Shown one piece after another: positions 26,609 through 35,359 of a stretch of 64,000 nucleotides of DNA; position 1 is the first letter of the stretch; each line of letters starts with the position of its first letter. Under the pieces are notes generated by a model that was given only the letters and a program-made list of their open reading frames with translations, made no database searches and had not been told where the DNA came from. Both the position numbers and the translations under genes were made by a program. This DNA is from JAJTDS01 sp964202895. GTDB taxonomy: Bacteria; Pseudomonadota; Alphaproteobacteria; Rickettsiales; UBA1997. The stretch lies in the NCBI GenBank assembly GCA_964202895.1, contig CAXNJM010000001.1:124001-188000 (forward strand), given 5' to 3'.

Positions 26609-26645
26609 TGCGGGCAATATACTTAAAAATTGCCCGCTTTTTCGC
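26609..26645 (+). terminator. Rho-independent terminator after pal
   Basis: GCGGGCAAT (26609-26617) pairs perfectly with ATTGCCCGC (26628-26636) across a ten-base loop and is followed by TTTTTCGCTTTTT. It is the clearest intrinsic terminator in the window. The T tract runs into the photolyase start codon at 26651. Confidence 0.9.
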
Positions 26646-26650
26646 TTTTT

Positions 26651-28225
26651 ATGGCTAATTTAGTAATAATTCTTGGCGATCAGCTTTCGCAAAAAATATC
26701 TAGTCTCAACGGCTTTAAAAAGCAAGAAGACGATATTTTAATGATGGAAGTAAAAAATGAATCGCAATTTATCAAGCATCACATACAAAAAATTGTCTTT
26801 TTTTTCTCGGCAATGAGGCATTTTGCCCTTGAATTGACGAATTGCAATTTCATTGTTCATTACTTTAGAATAAATCATCATTCTAGTGGCGGAAATTTTA
26901 CCGATGCAATTATTTCATTTCTCAAGGAATCTTCAAAGCAATATAACAAAATAATCATTACTCATCCGGGAGAATACCGCCTCTTGCAGGAATTCTCAAC
27001 ACTTAAATTAAAAACAGCGATAGAGGTTGAAATAAGAGAGGATAATCGTTTTATTTGCTCTACCGCTGACTTCAAAATTTTTGCCAATGGTAAAAAAAAG
27101 TTAATTATGGAGTTTTTTTATCGCGAAATTCGTAAAAAGACAAAAATATTAATGCTTGATAAAGCTAACAAAGGGCTACAGCCGATTGGAGAGAAATTCA
27201 ATTTTGATGCAGAAAATCGATTAAACTTTAAAAAATTTAAAGAAAGTGCCGACTCTATTCAAATGAAAAAAATAAATGAAGATTCTATTAATTTTACTGT
27301 TGACGATATTACAAAAGAAGTGCTGAATGATGTTAAGTCAAATTTTTCAGATCATTTTGGCGATATAGATAAATTCAATTATGCCACCACTAAGAAAGAT
27401 GCAAATATTGCCTTAAAATATTTTTTTGACCATAAAATCAATAATTTTGGCAATTATCAAGATATAATGATATCTAATGAAGCTCACTTATTTCATAGCA
27501 ATATTAGTCAATATTTAAACATTGGTTTGTTAGAACCTCTTGAGGTGTGCAAACAAGCTGAAGATCTCTATTTTAGAGGGTTGGCACCTTTAAATGCAGT
27601 AGAAGGATTTATCCGTCAAATTATTGGTTGGCGAGAATTTATCCGCGGTATTTACTGGCTTAAGATGCCAGAATATCAAGAATCAAATTTTTTTAATCAT
27701 AATGCTAATTTGCCAGATTTTTTTTGGAATGAAAATAAAACAAAAATGAATTGTTTGCATCAAGTTATTAAACAAACTAGGCTCCATTCTTACTCTCATC
27801 ATATTCAAAGATTAATGATTACGGGGAATTTTGCTTTATTGGCAAAAATTAATCCTAAGCAAGTCGCTAATTGGTATTTAGCGGTCTACAGCGATGCGGT
27901 GGAGTGGGTGGAGTTGCCAAATGTAAATGGTATGGCTCTTTTTGCTGATGGTGGTATTGTTGCCACTAAGCCTTATATTTCTTCTGGAAATTATATTAAT
28001 AAAATGTCAAATTTTTGCGATGATTGTCAATTCAGTGTTAAAGATCGTTTTGGTGATAATGCTTGTCCTTTTAATTATCTTTATTGGAACTTTTTACTGG
28101 AAAATAAAAAATTACTAAATAATAATCATAGACTTGCTTTGGCTTACCGAAATCTTGATAATTTTGATTCGCAAACCATTGAAAAAATTCAAAATTCTGC
28201 AAATAAATTTTTAAATAATCTATGA
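26651..28225 (+). CDS. FeS-type deoxyribodipyrimidine photolyase (FeS-BCP / PhrB class)
   Basis: Light-driven DNA repair flavoprotein of about 524 residues. I use the ATG at 26651, because an upstream TTG would lie inside the terminator. N-terminus NLVIILGDQLS is typical of the prokaryotic iron-sulfur cryptochrome/photolyase class. C-terminal FAD-domain pieces are FIRQIIGWREFIRGIYW, HSYSHHIQRLMITGNFALL and YLAVYSDAVEWVELPNVNGM. Cysteines in CDDCQF and ACPFNYLYW fit the 4Fe-4S ligands. Members of this class use a lumazine antenna and typically repair (6-4) photoproducts. It overlaps the next gene by four bases and opens a four-gene operon. Confidence 0.92.
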   Translation: MANLVIILGDQLSQKISSLNGFKKQEDDILMMEVKNESQFIKHHIQKIVFFFSAMRHFALELTNCNFIVHYFRINHHSSGGNFTDAIISFLKESSKQYNKIIITHPGEYRLLQEFSTLKLKTAIEVEIREDNRFICSTADFKIFANGKKKLIMEFFYREIRKKTKILMLDKANKGLQPIGEKFNFDAENRLNFKKFKESADSIQMKKINEDSINFTVDDITKEVLNDVKSNFSDHFGDIDKFNYATTKKDANIALKYFFDHKINNFGNYQDIMISNEAHLFHSNISQYLNIGLLEPLEVCKQAEDLYFRGLAPLNAVEGFIRQIIGWREFIRGIYWLKMPEYQESNFFNHNANLPDFFWNENKTKMNCLHQVIKQTRLHSYSHHIQRLMITGNFALLAKINPKQVANWYLAVYSDAVEWVELPNVNGMALFADGGIVATKPYISSGNYINKMSNFCDDCQFSVKDRFGDNACPFNYLYWNFLLENKKLLNNNHRLALAYRNLDNFDSQTIEKIQNSANKFLNNL

Positions 28226-29496
28226 AAATAGCGGTTATCGGTTCTGGAATATCTGGAATATCTGTATCTTGGCTTTTATCGCAAAAATATCAAATTGATT
28301 GTTATGAAAAAAATAATTATATTGGTGGCCACAGTAATACGGTTGAAATAAAATATGATGATAAAGAAATTGCTGTTGATACTGGTTTTATAGTTTTTAA
28401 TCATCGAACTTATCCTAATCTAACCAATTTTTTTAAGCATCTTAATGTTGCTACCCACCCTAGTAAAATGTCTTTTGCTAGCTCAATTAATGACGGCGAA
28501 TTTGAATTTTCTGGCAAGAGTTTTTCTGGTCTTTTTTCTCAAATAAAAAACTTTTTTAATTATAAATTTTGGTTGATGTTAAGAGATATCGTTCGCTTCA
28601 ATAAAATAGCCATTCTAGAAGTTGAGAATAATCAAGATATCACTATAGGAGAATTTTTAGAACAAAAAAAATTTGGCAAATATTTTGTAAATTTTTATTT
28701 ATTGCCAATGATAGCTTCGATATGGAGTTGCGACATGAAAATTGCTGAAATTTATCCATTAAAAAAATTAGTAACTTTTTTTCATAATCATGGTCTTTTA
28801 ACTATTAGTAATCAGCCACAATGGCACAGTGTAATTGGTGGAAGCAAAGAATATATCAAAAAAATTACTGCATCCTTCTCGGGAAATATTTTTATTAATA
28901 GTGAGGTTATTGATATTTCAAGGTGCGACGATAAGTTACAATTAAAAGTGATGCAAAATGGTCTAGAAAAATCTGAACTATATGATAAAATAATTTTTGC
29001 CAATCATGGCGATGAAGTTTTTGAAATTTTAAAAAATTATAATCAAAATTTATCTAATTTATTCAGCAATTTCACCTTTCAAAAAAATATTGCCGTTCTG
29101 CATCGCGATAAATCAATGATGCCTATTAATGAAAATAGCTGGTCAAGTTGGAACTTTGTTGGTAATTATCCATATCAAGATAGCATTATTAACAGTAGCT
29201 TTACTTACTGGATGAATAATTTACAAAATATCGATAATCAATTTCCGCTTTTTGTAACTTTAAATCCACTTAAAAAAATAGATCAAAGCAAGGTTTTTGC
29301 TAGCTTTGTTTATGATCATCCTGTTTATAATAATGCTTCAATTAAAGCTCAAGAACAAGTTGAAAAAATTCAAGGATTTGACAATATATATTATTGCGGA
29401 GCATATTTAGGGAATGGTTTTCACGAAGATGGTTTGGTTTCAGCAATTAAGGTTGCTAATCAATTAGGAGTTAGTGCTCCTTGGCAAAATTCTTAA
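28222..29496 (+). CDS. FAD-dependent amine-oxidase-like oxidoreductase
   Basis: 424 residues. N-terminal Rossmann FAD motif KIAVIGSGISGISVSWLLS, followed by YEKNNYIGGHSNTVE and the VDTGFIVFNHRTYPNLTNFF motif of this particular subfamily. Late in the protein YYCGAYLGNGFHEDG is the second FAD motif. The subfamily regularly sits beside DUF1365 and a cyclopropane-fatty-acid-synthase-like gene, as here; ATGA overlap with the photolyase gene indicates translational coupling. Members are linked to lipid modification and the singlet-oxygen response in Rhodobacter. Substrate not established from sequence. Confidence 0.9.
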   Translation: MKIAVIGSGISGISVSWLLSQKYQIDCYEKNNYIGGHSNTVEIKYDDKEIAVDTGFIVFNHRTYPNLTNFFKHLNVATHPSKMSFASSINDGEFEFSGKSFSGLFSQIKNFFNYKFWLMLRDIVRFNKIAILEVENNQDITIGEFLEQKKFGKYFVNFYLLPMIASIWSCDMKIAEIYPLKKLVTFFHNHGLLTISNQPQWHSVIGGSKEYIKKITASFSGNIFINSEVIDISRCDDKLQLKVMQNGLEKSELYDKIIFANHGDEVFEILKNYNQNLSNLFSNFTFQKNIAVLHRDKSMMPINENSWSSWNFVGNYPYQDSIINSSFTYWMNNLQNIDNQFPLFVTLNPLKKIDQSKVFASFVYDHPVYNNASIKAQEQVEKIQGFDNIYYCGAYLGNGFHEDGLVSAIKVANQLGVSAPWQNS

Positions 29497-29519
29497 CTAT
29501 TAATAAAAAATTATATTTT

Positions 29520-30350
29520 ATGAAAGAAGAGAATTTTTATCAAAAAGCTGGCTATTTGTCTATTGGTAAAGTTTGGCATTCAAGGTCTATAATTGCTAAA
29601 AACACCTTTAATTATCGATTATTTTACTTATTTATTAACCTTGATAAAATTTCAGATAATAAATCTTCTCTATTTTCTGTTAATCGTTTTAATCTCTTTT
29701 CATTTTATGAAGATGATTATTTTAAATTAAATCAAAATTCATTAAATAATTATAAAATTACAATAACTGATTACATTAGAAATTTGCTTATCAAAGAGGG
29801 TGTGCCTCATCATATCAAAAATATCATGCTATTGACGCATCCGAGAGTTCTAGGAAAGTGTTTTAATCCAGTTAGTTTTTATTTTTGCATTAATGATGAC
29901 AATGATTTAGTTGCAGTAATTGCCGAGGTTAGTAATACTTTTAAAGAGACTCACTACTACATAATTAACAATCAAGATTATTCAAAAATCACGAATAATC
30001 ATCCTTATTATGCGAATAAAGAGTTTTTTGTCTCTCCTTTTTTTGAAAGAAATGGTGAGTATTGCTTCTTTTTTGATTATAATCCTCATCAAATAAAAAA
30101 TAATATAAGAATTAAAATTGATTATTATCAAGAAGGTGAAATATCGATAAAAACAGGATTATCGGTTGATTTTCAAGATCTAACCAATTTTAATATTATT
30201 CAGGATTTTTTGAAAATTCCTCTCATGAATTACAAAGTAATATTTTTAATACATTGGCAGGCATTGATTTTGCTGAAGAAAGGAGTTAAAAGATTCAAAA
30301 AACCAATAGAATTAGTTAAGAAATTTACAAAATCTTATTTAAGAAATTAA
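29520..30350 (+). CDS. DUF1365 domain-containing protein
   Basis: About 276 residues from the ATG at 29520; a TTG at 29481 inside the previous gene would add 13 residues but has no family support. Motifs typical of DUF1365 are GKVWHSRSIIAKNTFNYRLF, LLTHPRVLGKCFNPVSFYFC, VIAEVSNTFKETHYY and FFVSPFFERNG. The molecular function is unestablished. The domain co-occurs with the FAD oxidoreductase before it and the methyltransferase after it. This supports a joint role in fatty-acid modification at the membrane. Confidence 0.92.
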   Translation: MKEENFYQKAGYLSIGKVWHSRSIIAKNTFNYRLFYLFINLDKISDNKSSLFSVNRFNLFSFYEDDYFKLNQNSLNNYKITITDYIRNLLIKEGVPHHIKNIMLLTHPRVLGKCFNPVSFYFCINDDNDLVAVIAEVSNTFKETHYYIINNQDYSKITNNHPYYANKEFFVSPFFERNGEYCFFFDYNPHQIKNNIRIKIDYYQEGEISIKTGLSVDFQDLTNFNIIQDFLKIPLMNYKVIFLIHWQALILLKKGVKRFKKPIELVKKFTKSYLRN

Positions 30351-30364
30351 ATTTTAATCAATAA

Positions 30365-31606
30365 ATGATAGAAAAATTATTGCCATTTTTTCAAGCTTTA
30401 GAAAATATAGAGTTTGGTAGTATTGACATTGAATTGCCAGACGGTTCAAAGCACTTTTTTAGAGCAAAAATTATTAATTCCGAAGCTAAGCCCGAAGCTA
30501 AACTTATTAATTTAAAGAATAAATTGGTAAAAATTGATGCGGTTCAAAATTTTGATGATTTTTTTAACCCGCAATCTCATCTTAAAATCAAAGATTTATC
30601 AATGATTTCTCAATCCTTAATCAAAGGAGATATCGGCTTCGGTGAAAGTTATATGGAAGAAATGTGGGAAAGTGAAGATTTGCCAAAATTATTATTGTTT
30701 TTCGCTCTCAACAAACAGTCATTGGAGAATTTTTTTCATGCCAATAAATTAAAGACATTTTTTTTGATTATTGAAAATTATTTTCGCAAAAATACTCGCA
30801 AAGGTAGTAAAAAAAATATATCAACTCATTATGATTTAGGTAATGATTTTTACAAATTGTGGCTTGATTCAACAATGACTTACTCTTCTGCTATATTTAA
30901 TGATTATCAAGAGAGCTTAGAGCAAGCTCAGAAAAATAAATATAACAGAATATTATCAAAAATTGAAAAACCTTCTGAAATTTTAGAAATAGGTTGCGGT
31001 TGGGGCGGTTTTGCTAGCCTTGCAGTCCAAAAGGAACATGACATAACCTGCTTAACTCTGTCGCAAGAGCAGGCAAAATTTATCGATAATTTTATTAAGA
31101 AAGACCGTATAAAAGTAAAAATTCAAGATTATCGTGATGAAAAAAATTTATTTGATTATATAGTTTCGATTGAAATGTTTGAGGCTGTCGGTAAAGAATA
31201 TTGGAACAATTATTTTCAAACAATTCATCGTTGTTTAAAAAAAGACGGCAAGGCAATTATACAAACCATTGTAATAGATGAAGAAGTTTATGATGATTAT
31301 CAAAAAAGAGTCGATTTTATCCAGAAACATGTTTTTCCGGGGGGCTTTTTACCTTCAAAAACAATATTCAAAAAGTTTGCCAATGATAATAATTTGAATG
31401 TTACAGAGGAATTTAACTTTGGCTTAGATTATTATAAAACCATTGAAAATTGGCTCAATAATTTTAATGATAAATTATTGCAAATTAGTAATGGTGGATT
31501 TTCTAAGGAATTTATTAAAAAATGGCAATTTTATTTAGCTTATTGCATGGCAGGCTTTGCTTCTGCTAGAATCTCGGTTATGCAATTTGAGCTTTGTAAA
31601 AATTAA
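30365..31606 (+). CDS. cfa: Cyclopropane-fatty-acyl-phospholipid synthase family methyltransferase
   Basis: SAM-dependent enzyme of 413 residues that adds a methyl or methylene group to acyl chains of membrane phospholipids. N-terminal lipid-binding domain, then HYDLGNDFYKLWLDSTMTYS, the SAM loop LEIGCGWGGFASLA, SIEMFEAVGKEYW and HVFPGGFLPS; all are CFA-synthase signatures. Last gene of the photolyase, FAD oxidase, DUF1365 operon. In that setting the product may be methylated, cyclopropane or furan fatty acids rather than only the classic cyclopropane; this is inference from neighbours. Confidence 0.93.
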   Translation: MIEKLLPFFQALENIEFGSIDIELPDGSKHFFRAKIINSEAKPEAKLINLKNKLVKIDAVQNFDDFFNPQSHLKIKDLSMISQSLIKGDIGFGESYMEEMWESEDLPKLLLFFALNKQSLENFFHANKLKTFFLIIENYFRKNTRKGSKKNISTHYDLGNDFYKLWLDSTMTYSSAIFNDYQESLEQAQKNKYNRILSKIEKPSEILEIGCGWGGFASLAVQKEHDITCLTLSQEQAKFIDNFIKKDRIKVKIQDYRDEKNLFDYIVSIEMFEAVGKEYWNNYFQTIHRCLKKDGKAIIQTIVIDEEVYDDYQKRVDFIQKHVFPGGFLPSKTIFKKFANDNNLNVTEEFNFGLDYYKTIENWLNNFNDKLLQISNGGFSKEFIKKWQFYLAYCMAGFASARISVMQFELCKN

Positions 31607-31630
31607 TTAATTATTTTTATCTTACTTTCA

Positions 31631-32425
31631 TTGAAAATACAAAAATCAGACCTAATTAAATTTAAGCAAAATCAACAAAAAATAGTTTGTTTAACCGCTT
31701 ACAGCTTTCCAATTGCTAAGATAATTGATAGTTTTTGTGAAATTATTTTGGTTGGAGACTCGCTAGGAATGACAATTTACGGAGCTTCAAGCACTATCGA
31801 AGTTAGTCTTGCAACAATGATAAATCATTCTAAGGCGGTTGTTAAGGCGGTTAAGCATAGTTTTGTTGTTGTGGATTTGCCATTTGGCACCTATGAAAAT
31901 TCTCCACAGCAAGCTCTTGAAACTGCAAAAAAAGTAATTTCAGAAACTGGTTGCGATGCTATTAAAATCGAAACACCAAGAAACCTAATTGCTACTGTTG
32001 ATTTTCTTGTTAAAAATAATGTTCCAACAATAGCTCATATAGGTTTAATGCCTCAATCAATTGATAAAATTGGCTCCTATAAATATCAAGGAAAAGATAA
32101 GCAAACAGCAGATTTATTAATCGAAGATAGTATAATGATTGCTAATGCTGGTGCTATTGCTATAGTTATCGAGGCTGTTCCTGCAAGTCTTGCTTCGGAA
32201 ATTACTAAAACAATCAAAATTCCTACTATTGGCATAGGAGCTTCTGCTGATTGTGATGGTCAAATATTGGTAATTGATGATTTATTAGGCTTAAATCAAG
32301 AATTTAAACCTCGTTTTGTTGAGAATTATTGCGATCTTGCAAGTATTATCGAGAATGCAGTTTCTAAATTTTCTTGTGATGTTAAAAATGGCAATTTCCC
32401 GCAATCTAAACATTTATTTCAATAA
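31631..32425 (+). CDS. panB: 3-methyl-2-oxobutanoate hydroxymethyltransferase
   Basis: First committed step of pantothenate synthesis: makes ketopantoate from 2-ketoisovalerate and methylene-THF. 264 residues. Motifs: KIVCLTAYSFPIAKI, EIILVGDSLGMTIYG (metal-binding Asp), VVVDLPFGTYENSP, IAHIGLMPQSI and IPTIGIGASADCDGQILV. The start is a TTG at 31631; no ATG is available before the conserved region. No panC is adjacent. The thrB relic follows after nine bases. Confidence 0.95.
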   Translation: MKIQKSDLIKFKQNQQKIVCLTAYSFPIAKIIDSFCEIILVGDSLGMTIYGASSTIEVSLATMINHSKAVVKAVKHSFVVVDLPFGTYENSPQQALETAKKVISETGCDAIKIETPRNLIATVDFLVKNNVPTIAHIGLMPQSIDKIGSYKYQGKDKQTADLLIEDSIMIANAGAIAIVIEAVPASLASEITKTIKIPTIGIGASADCDGQILVIDDLLGLNQEFKPRFVENYCDLASIIENAVSKFSCDVKNGNFPQSKHLFQ

Positions 32426-32433
32426 ATTACAAA

Positions 32434-32910
32434 ATGGCAGTATATACCCGCTTAACTAAACAGGAAATCATCGATTTTTTAACTGATTATCAAATTGGGG
32501 AACTGGTTGATTTTACTGAAATTATTGACGGCATAGATAATAGCAATTTTATTATTACCGCTATAAAAAACAATGTTAAGCAAAAATATATTCTAACAAT
32601 TTTTGAAAAAAGAATCAAAAACGAAGAATTGCCATATTTCATCAATTTAAAAGCACATTTAGCGAGTAAAAAAATTCCTTGCCCGCATCCAATTGCTAAT
32701 TCAAAGGGCTCTTTAATCAATAAAATTAAAGATAAATCAGCAATTATTGTATCATTTTTAGAAGGAAAAATGCTTAAAAGTAGTATTGATGGATATTATC
32801 GCAATATTGATGTTAAGCATTGTCAAGAGTTGGGTGAGCTAATGGGTAAAATTCACAATGCTACTGCTAATTTTGCGGAATATCGTAAGAATGATTTATC
32901 GGTGCTATAA
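32434..32910 (+). pseudogene. thrB: Homoserine kinase (ThrB II), N-terminal half of a broken gene
   Basis: Encodes the first 158 residues of choline-kinase-like homoserine kinase: AVYTRLTKQEIIDFL, IDGIDNSNFIIT, YILTIFEKRI, KIPCPHPIANSKG and AIIVSFLEGKML, ending at RKNDLSVL followed by a stop. Intact relatives continue for about 160 more residues with the HxDLFPDNVFF catalytic loop. That second half is encoded from 33001 in the same frame, after a 90-base gap with several in-frame stops. Pieces of the missing helix can be read in other frames (NFKDLSQK; SKMIDQLINAK), so insertions or deletions in A runs have broken the gene. Sequencing error in homopolymers is an alternative. Confidence 0.82.
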
Positions 32911-33000
32911 TTTTAAAGATTTATCACAAAAATAAATCAAAAAATAATACAAAATAATCACTGGACTAGCTGAAAAGCAAGATGATCGACCAACTAATAA

Positions 33001-33459
33001 ATGCAAAAAATTATTGATTTTTTAGAGGCTAATTGGCCAAAAAATGGTGAATTGCAAGCTGGTGCCGTGCATTTAGACTTATTCCCTGATAATGTTTTTT
33101 TTAACAATCGCAAAAGATTGGTTGGGGTTATTGACTTTTATTTTGCTGCCAATGATATTCTGATATACGATCTTGCGATAGCAGTAAATGCATGGTGTTT
33201 CGATGTATTGAATTTTAATTATAATAAATTTTTTGCCCTAATAAATGGTTATCAAAAATATCGTTTAATTACCATTTCTGAAAAGAAAATGTTTGGCATT
33301 ATGAATTTAGGTGCTTCTGCTCGTTTTTTATTAACAAGATTATATGATAAAATTAATGCAGATGAATTTTCTTTAGTTAAAATCAAGGATCCTCAAGAAT
33401 ATCTGTTTAAAGTAAATTTTTTTCATAATATCGTTGGGGAAAATATAAATTTGCTATAA
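33001..33459 (+). pseudogene. thrB: Homoserine kinase (ThrB II), C-terminal half of a broken gene
   Basis: 152 residues beginning with FLEANWPKNGEL, followed by the catalytic and metal-binding loops GAVHLDLFPDNVFFNN and VGVIDFYFAANDILIYDLA, then NAWCF. This is the C-terminal half of ThrB. The ATG at 33001 directly follows an in-frame TAATAA, so this half would have to be translated on its own. It contains the kinase active-site Asp residues but lacks the ATP-binding lobe of the first half. Function would require reassembly of the two parts; pseudogene is more likely. Confidence 0.82.
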
Positions 33460-33536
33460 GTTATAAATTTCTAATAGCAAATTATAGATATAATTATTAA
33501 TATTTAAAATGAGATTTTTAAATAACCAACCCTTTG

Positions 33537-34433
33537 ATGATAAACTATAACTTAACAATCGTAATTGTAACTTTTAATAGTTCGGAAATTATTAAGCAAT
33601 CTCTAGAAAATATTGATTGCAACAAATATCTTTTAATTATAGTAGATAATGCAAGCACCGATAACACAGTTGCTGTTATTGAATCCAGCTTTCCTTCGTT
33701 AAAAATAATAAAAAATAATAAAAATATTGGCTATGGTAGAGCCAACAACATTGCTTTACGGCAAGTTGAAACTGAATTTGCTCTATTGCTTAATGCTGAT
33801 GCAACAATAGATTCTGAAAATATTGATAAAGTTATTGGTTTAATAAAAGAAAATCAAGATATAGCAATTTCTGGTCCATTATTATTTACAAAAAAATATG
33901 TAGATAAAAATAATTTTGAAGAAATTCTGATAACAAAAATTAATAAAAAAGTCCGCAAATATTATGAAAATAATAACTTTTATTTTAATCGATTTATAAC
34001 TGGCGCTTCAATGTTCTTAAATATGAATGCAATGAAAGATATTGGTTTTTTTGATGAAGGATTCTTTTTATATTGCGAAGATAATGAGATTTGCAAAAGG
34101 GCAATAAAACATAATTATAGAGTTGCAATAGTTAAAAATACTAAATTTTATCATGTGTCGGGAGGTTCTTGTAAAATCAGCGAAAAAGAGAGAAGAATTG
34201 TCCATTGGCATAGGCTTGGTTGGTCTAAGCTTTATTACACAGAAAAAGTTTGGGGTTTATTCGTTGCAAAATTAAAGGCAATTAGAATGATATTAAAATT
34301 TTCTTTTTTGTGTTTAAAATATTTCTTTAAAAATTATAAAATTCCTAATAATGAATATTGTGGATTGAAGGGTTCGGTTGGATATCTGGTCGGTCTAAAA
34401 GCATTTGATAAAAATGATAATCCCAGAGGATAG
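33537..34433 (+). CDS. Family 2 glycosyltransferase (rhamnosyltransferase-like)
   Basis: GT-A fold glycosyltransferase of about 298 residues, start ATG at 33537 (a TTG three bases earlier is possible). Nucleotide-sugar fold: IVIVTFNS, IVDNASTDNTVAVIE, NKNIGYGRANNIAL, the DxD-like LLLNADATI, then GASMFLNMNAMKDIGFFDEGFF and YCEDNEICKRA. This pattern is typical of rhamnosyltransferases that build surface polysaccharide, consistent with rfbD and rfbC downstream. It is a tandem paralogue of the next gene; a 140-base segment is 94 percent identical between them. Confidence 0.92.
   Translation: MINYNLTIVIVTFNSSEIIKQSLENIDCNKYLLIIVDNASTDNTVAVIESSFPSLKIIKNNKNIGYGRANNIALRQVETEFALLLNADATIDSENIDKVIGLIKENQDIAISGPLLFTKKYVDKNNFEEILITKINKKVRKYYENNNFYFNRFITGASMFLNMNAMKDIGFFDEGFFLYCEDNEICKRAIKHNYRVAIVKNTKFYHVSGGSCKISEKERRIVHWHRLGWSKLYYTEKVWGLFVAKLKAIRMILKFSFLCLKYFFKNYKIPNNEYCGLKGSVGYLVGLKAFDKNDNPRG
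33642..33781 (+). repeat. Conserved 140-base patch shared by the two glycosyltransferase genes (copy 1)
   Basis: Aligned without gaps to 34561-34700: 8 mismatches in 140 bases. The encoded segment runs from VDNASTDNT to RQVETEFA. The genes on either side of the patch are far more divergent, so this is a local patch of near identity. Confidence 0.85.
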
Positions 34434-34461
34434 TGGTTGCAAAATAATTAAATATTAAAAA

Positions 34462-35343
34462 ATGAAAAACCTAACAATTATCATTGTCACTTATAATAGC
34501 TCCAATATTATAGCTGATTGCATTAACAAAATTAATCATAATTTATATGATATTATAGTTGTTGATAATGCAAGCACAGATAACACAGTTGCTGTTATTG
34601 AATCTAACTTTCCTTCGTTAAAAATAATAAAAAATAGTAAAAATATTGGCTATGGCAGGGCCAACAACATTGCTTTGCGGCAAGTTGAAACTGAATTTGC
34701 GATGATTTTAAACCCTGATGCTTTTATATTTGAAAAAGAAATTAATTTTATTACATCATCTTTGCAAGATGCAAAAGAGGTTGCTATTGGTGCCCCTTTA
34801 TTATTAAATTCTTATCCGCCAACTGAACTAGATATATCTAAGCAAAATTCTATTGTTAAATCAAATTTAATTGAGGAAACCAATCAATATATGTCGGTAA
34901 AATATATAATTGGAGCAATATTATTTCTTAGAATGTCGGCATTTAAAAAAATCGGCTTTTTTGACGAAGATATCTTTCTTTATTACGAAGATGATGAAAT
35001 ATGCTTTAGAGCTTTAAAAAGCGGTTATAAATTAGCGATATTCAATGCGGTTTTTGGTTTTCATATAGGAAGCGGGTCATCTAATTATAACTCAAGAGTT
35101 GTTTATAAAAGGTTTTGGCATCGAGCTTTGTCAAAGCTTTATTGGAAAGAAAAAAGCAAATCTAAGTTTGTGGCATTTAAATCGGCGATTAGATTATCCG
35201 TAAGCTTTCTTTTTAAGGCCATTTTTTATTCATTGATTTTTAAAAAATATGATGCAGTAAAAAATTTTGCTTCCTTTTGCGGTTCCTTTGCTTTTATATT
35301 AAGGCTAAAAGCATTTGATAAGAATGATAACCCTAGAGCATAA
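34462..35343 (+). CDS. Family 2 glycosyltransferase, tandem paralogue
   Basis: 293-residue GT-A glycosyltransferase with the same order of motifs as its neighbour: IIIVTYNSSNI, VVDNASTDNT, GYGRANNIAL, MILNPDAFI, GAILFLRMSAFKKIGFFDEDIF and YYEDDEICFRA. Both genes end in an identical LKAFDKNDNPR tail, which is also nearly identical in DNA (34395-34430 against 35305-35340). Between the shared patches the two proteins differ widely, suggesting different acceptor sugars. It lies 28 bases after the first copy and 16 before rfbD. Confidence 0.92.
   Translation: MKNLTIIIVTYNSSNIIADCINKINHNLYDIIVVDNASTDNTVAVIESNFPSLKIIKNSKNIGYGRANNIALRQVETEFAMILNPDAFIFEKEINFITSSLQDAKEVAIGAPLLLNSYPPTELDISKQNSIVKSNLIEETNQYMSVKYIIGAILFLRMSAFKKIGFFDEDIFLYYEDDEICFRALKSGYKLAIFNAVFGFHIGSGSSNYNSRVVYKRFWHRALSKLYWKEKSKSKFVAFKSAIRLSVSFLFKAIFYSLIFKKYDAVKNFASFCGSFAFILRLKAFDKNDNPRA
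34561..34700 (+). repeat. Conserved 140-base patch shared by the two glycosyltransferase genes (copy 2)
   Basis: Second copy of the 33642-33781 patch; see that entry for the comparison. Confidence 0.85.
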
Positions 35344-35359
35344 AATATAATTTTTTCTT

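Noticed and set aside
26630..26650. Upstream TTG start for the photolyase
   Set aside because: It lies inside the pal terminator stem; the family N-terminus begins at the ATG at 26651.
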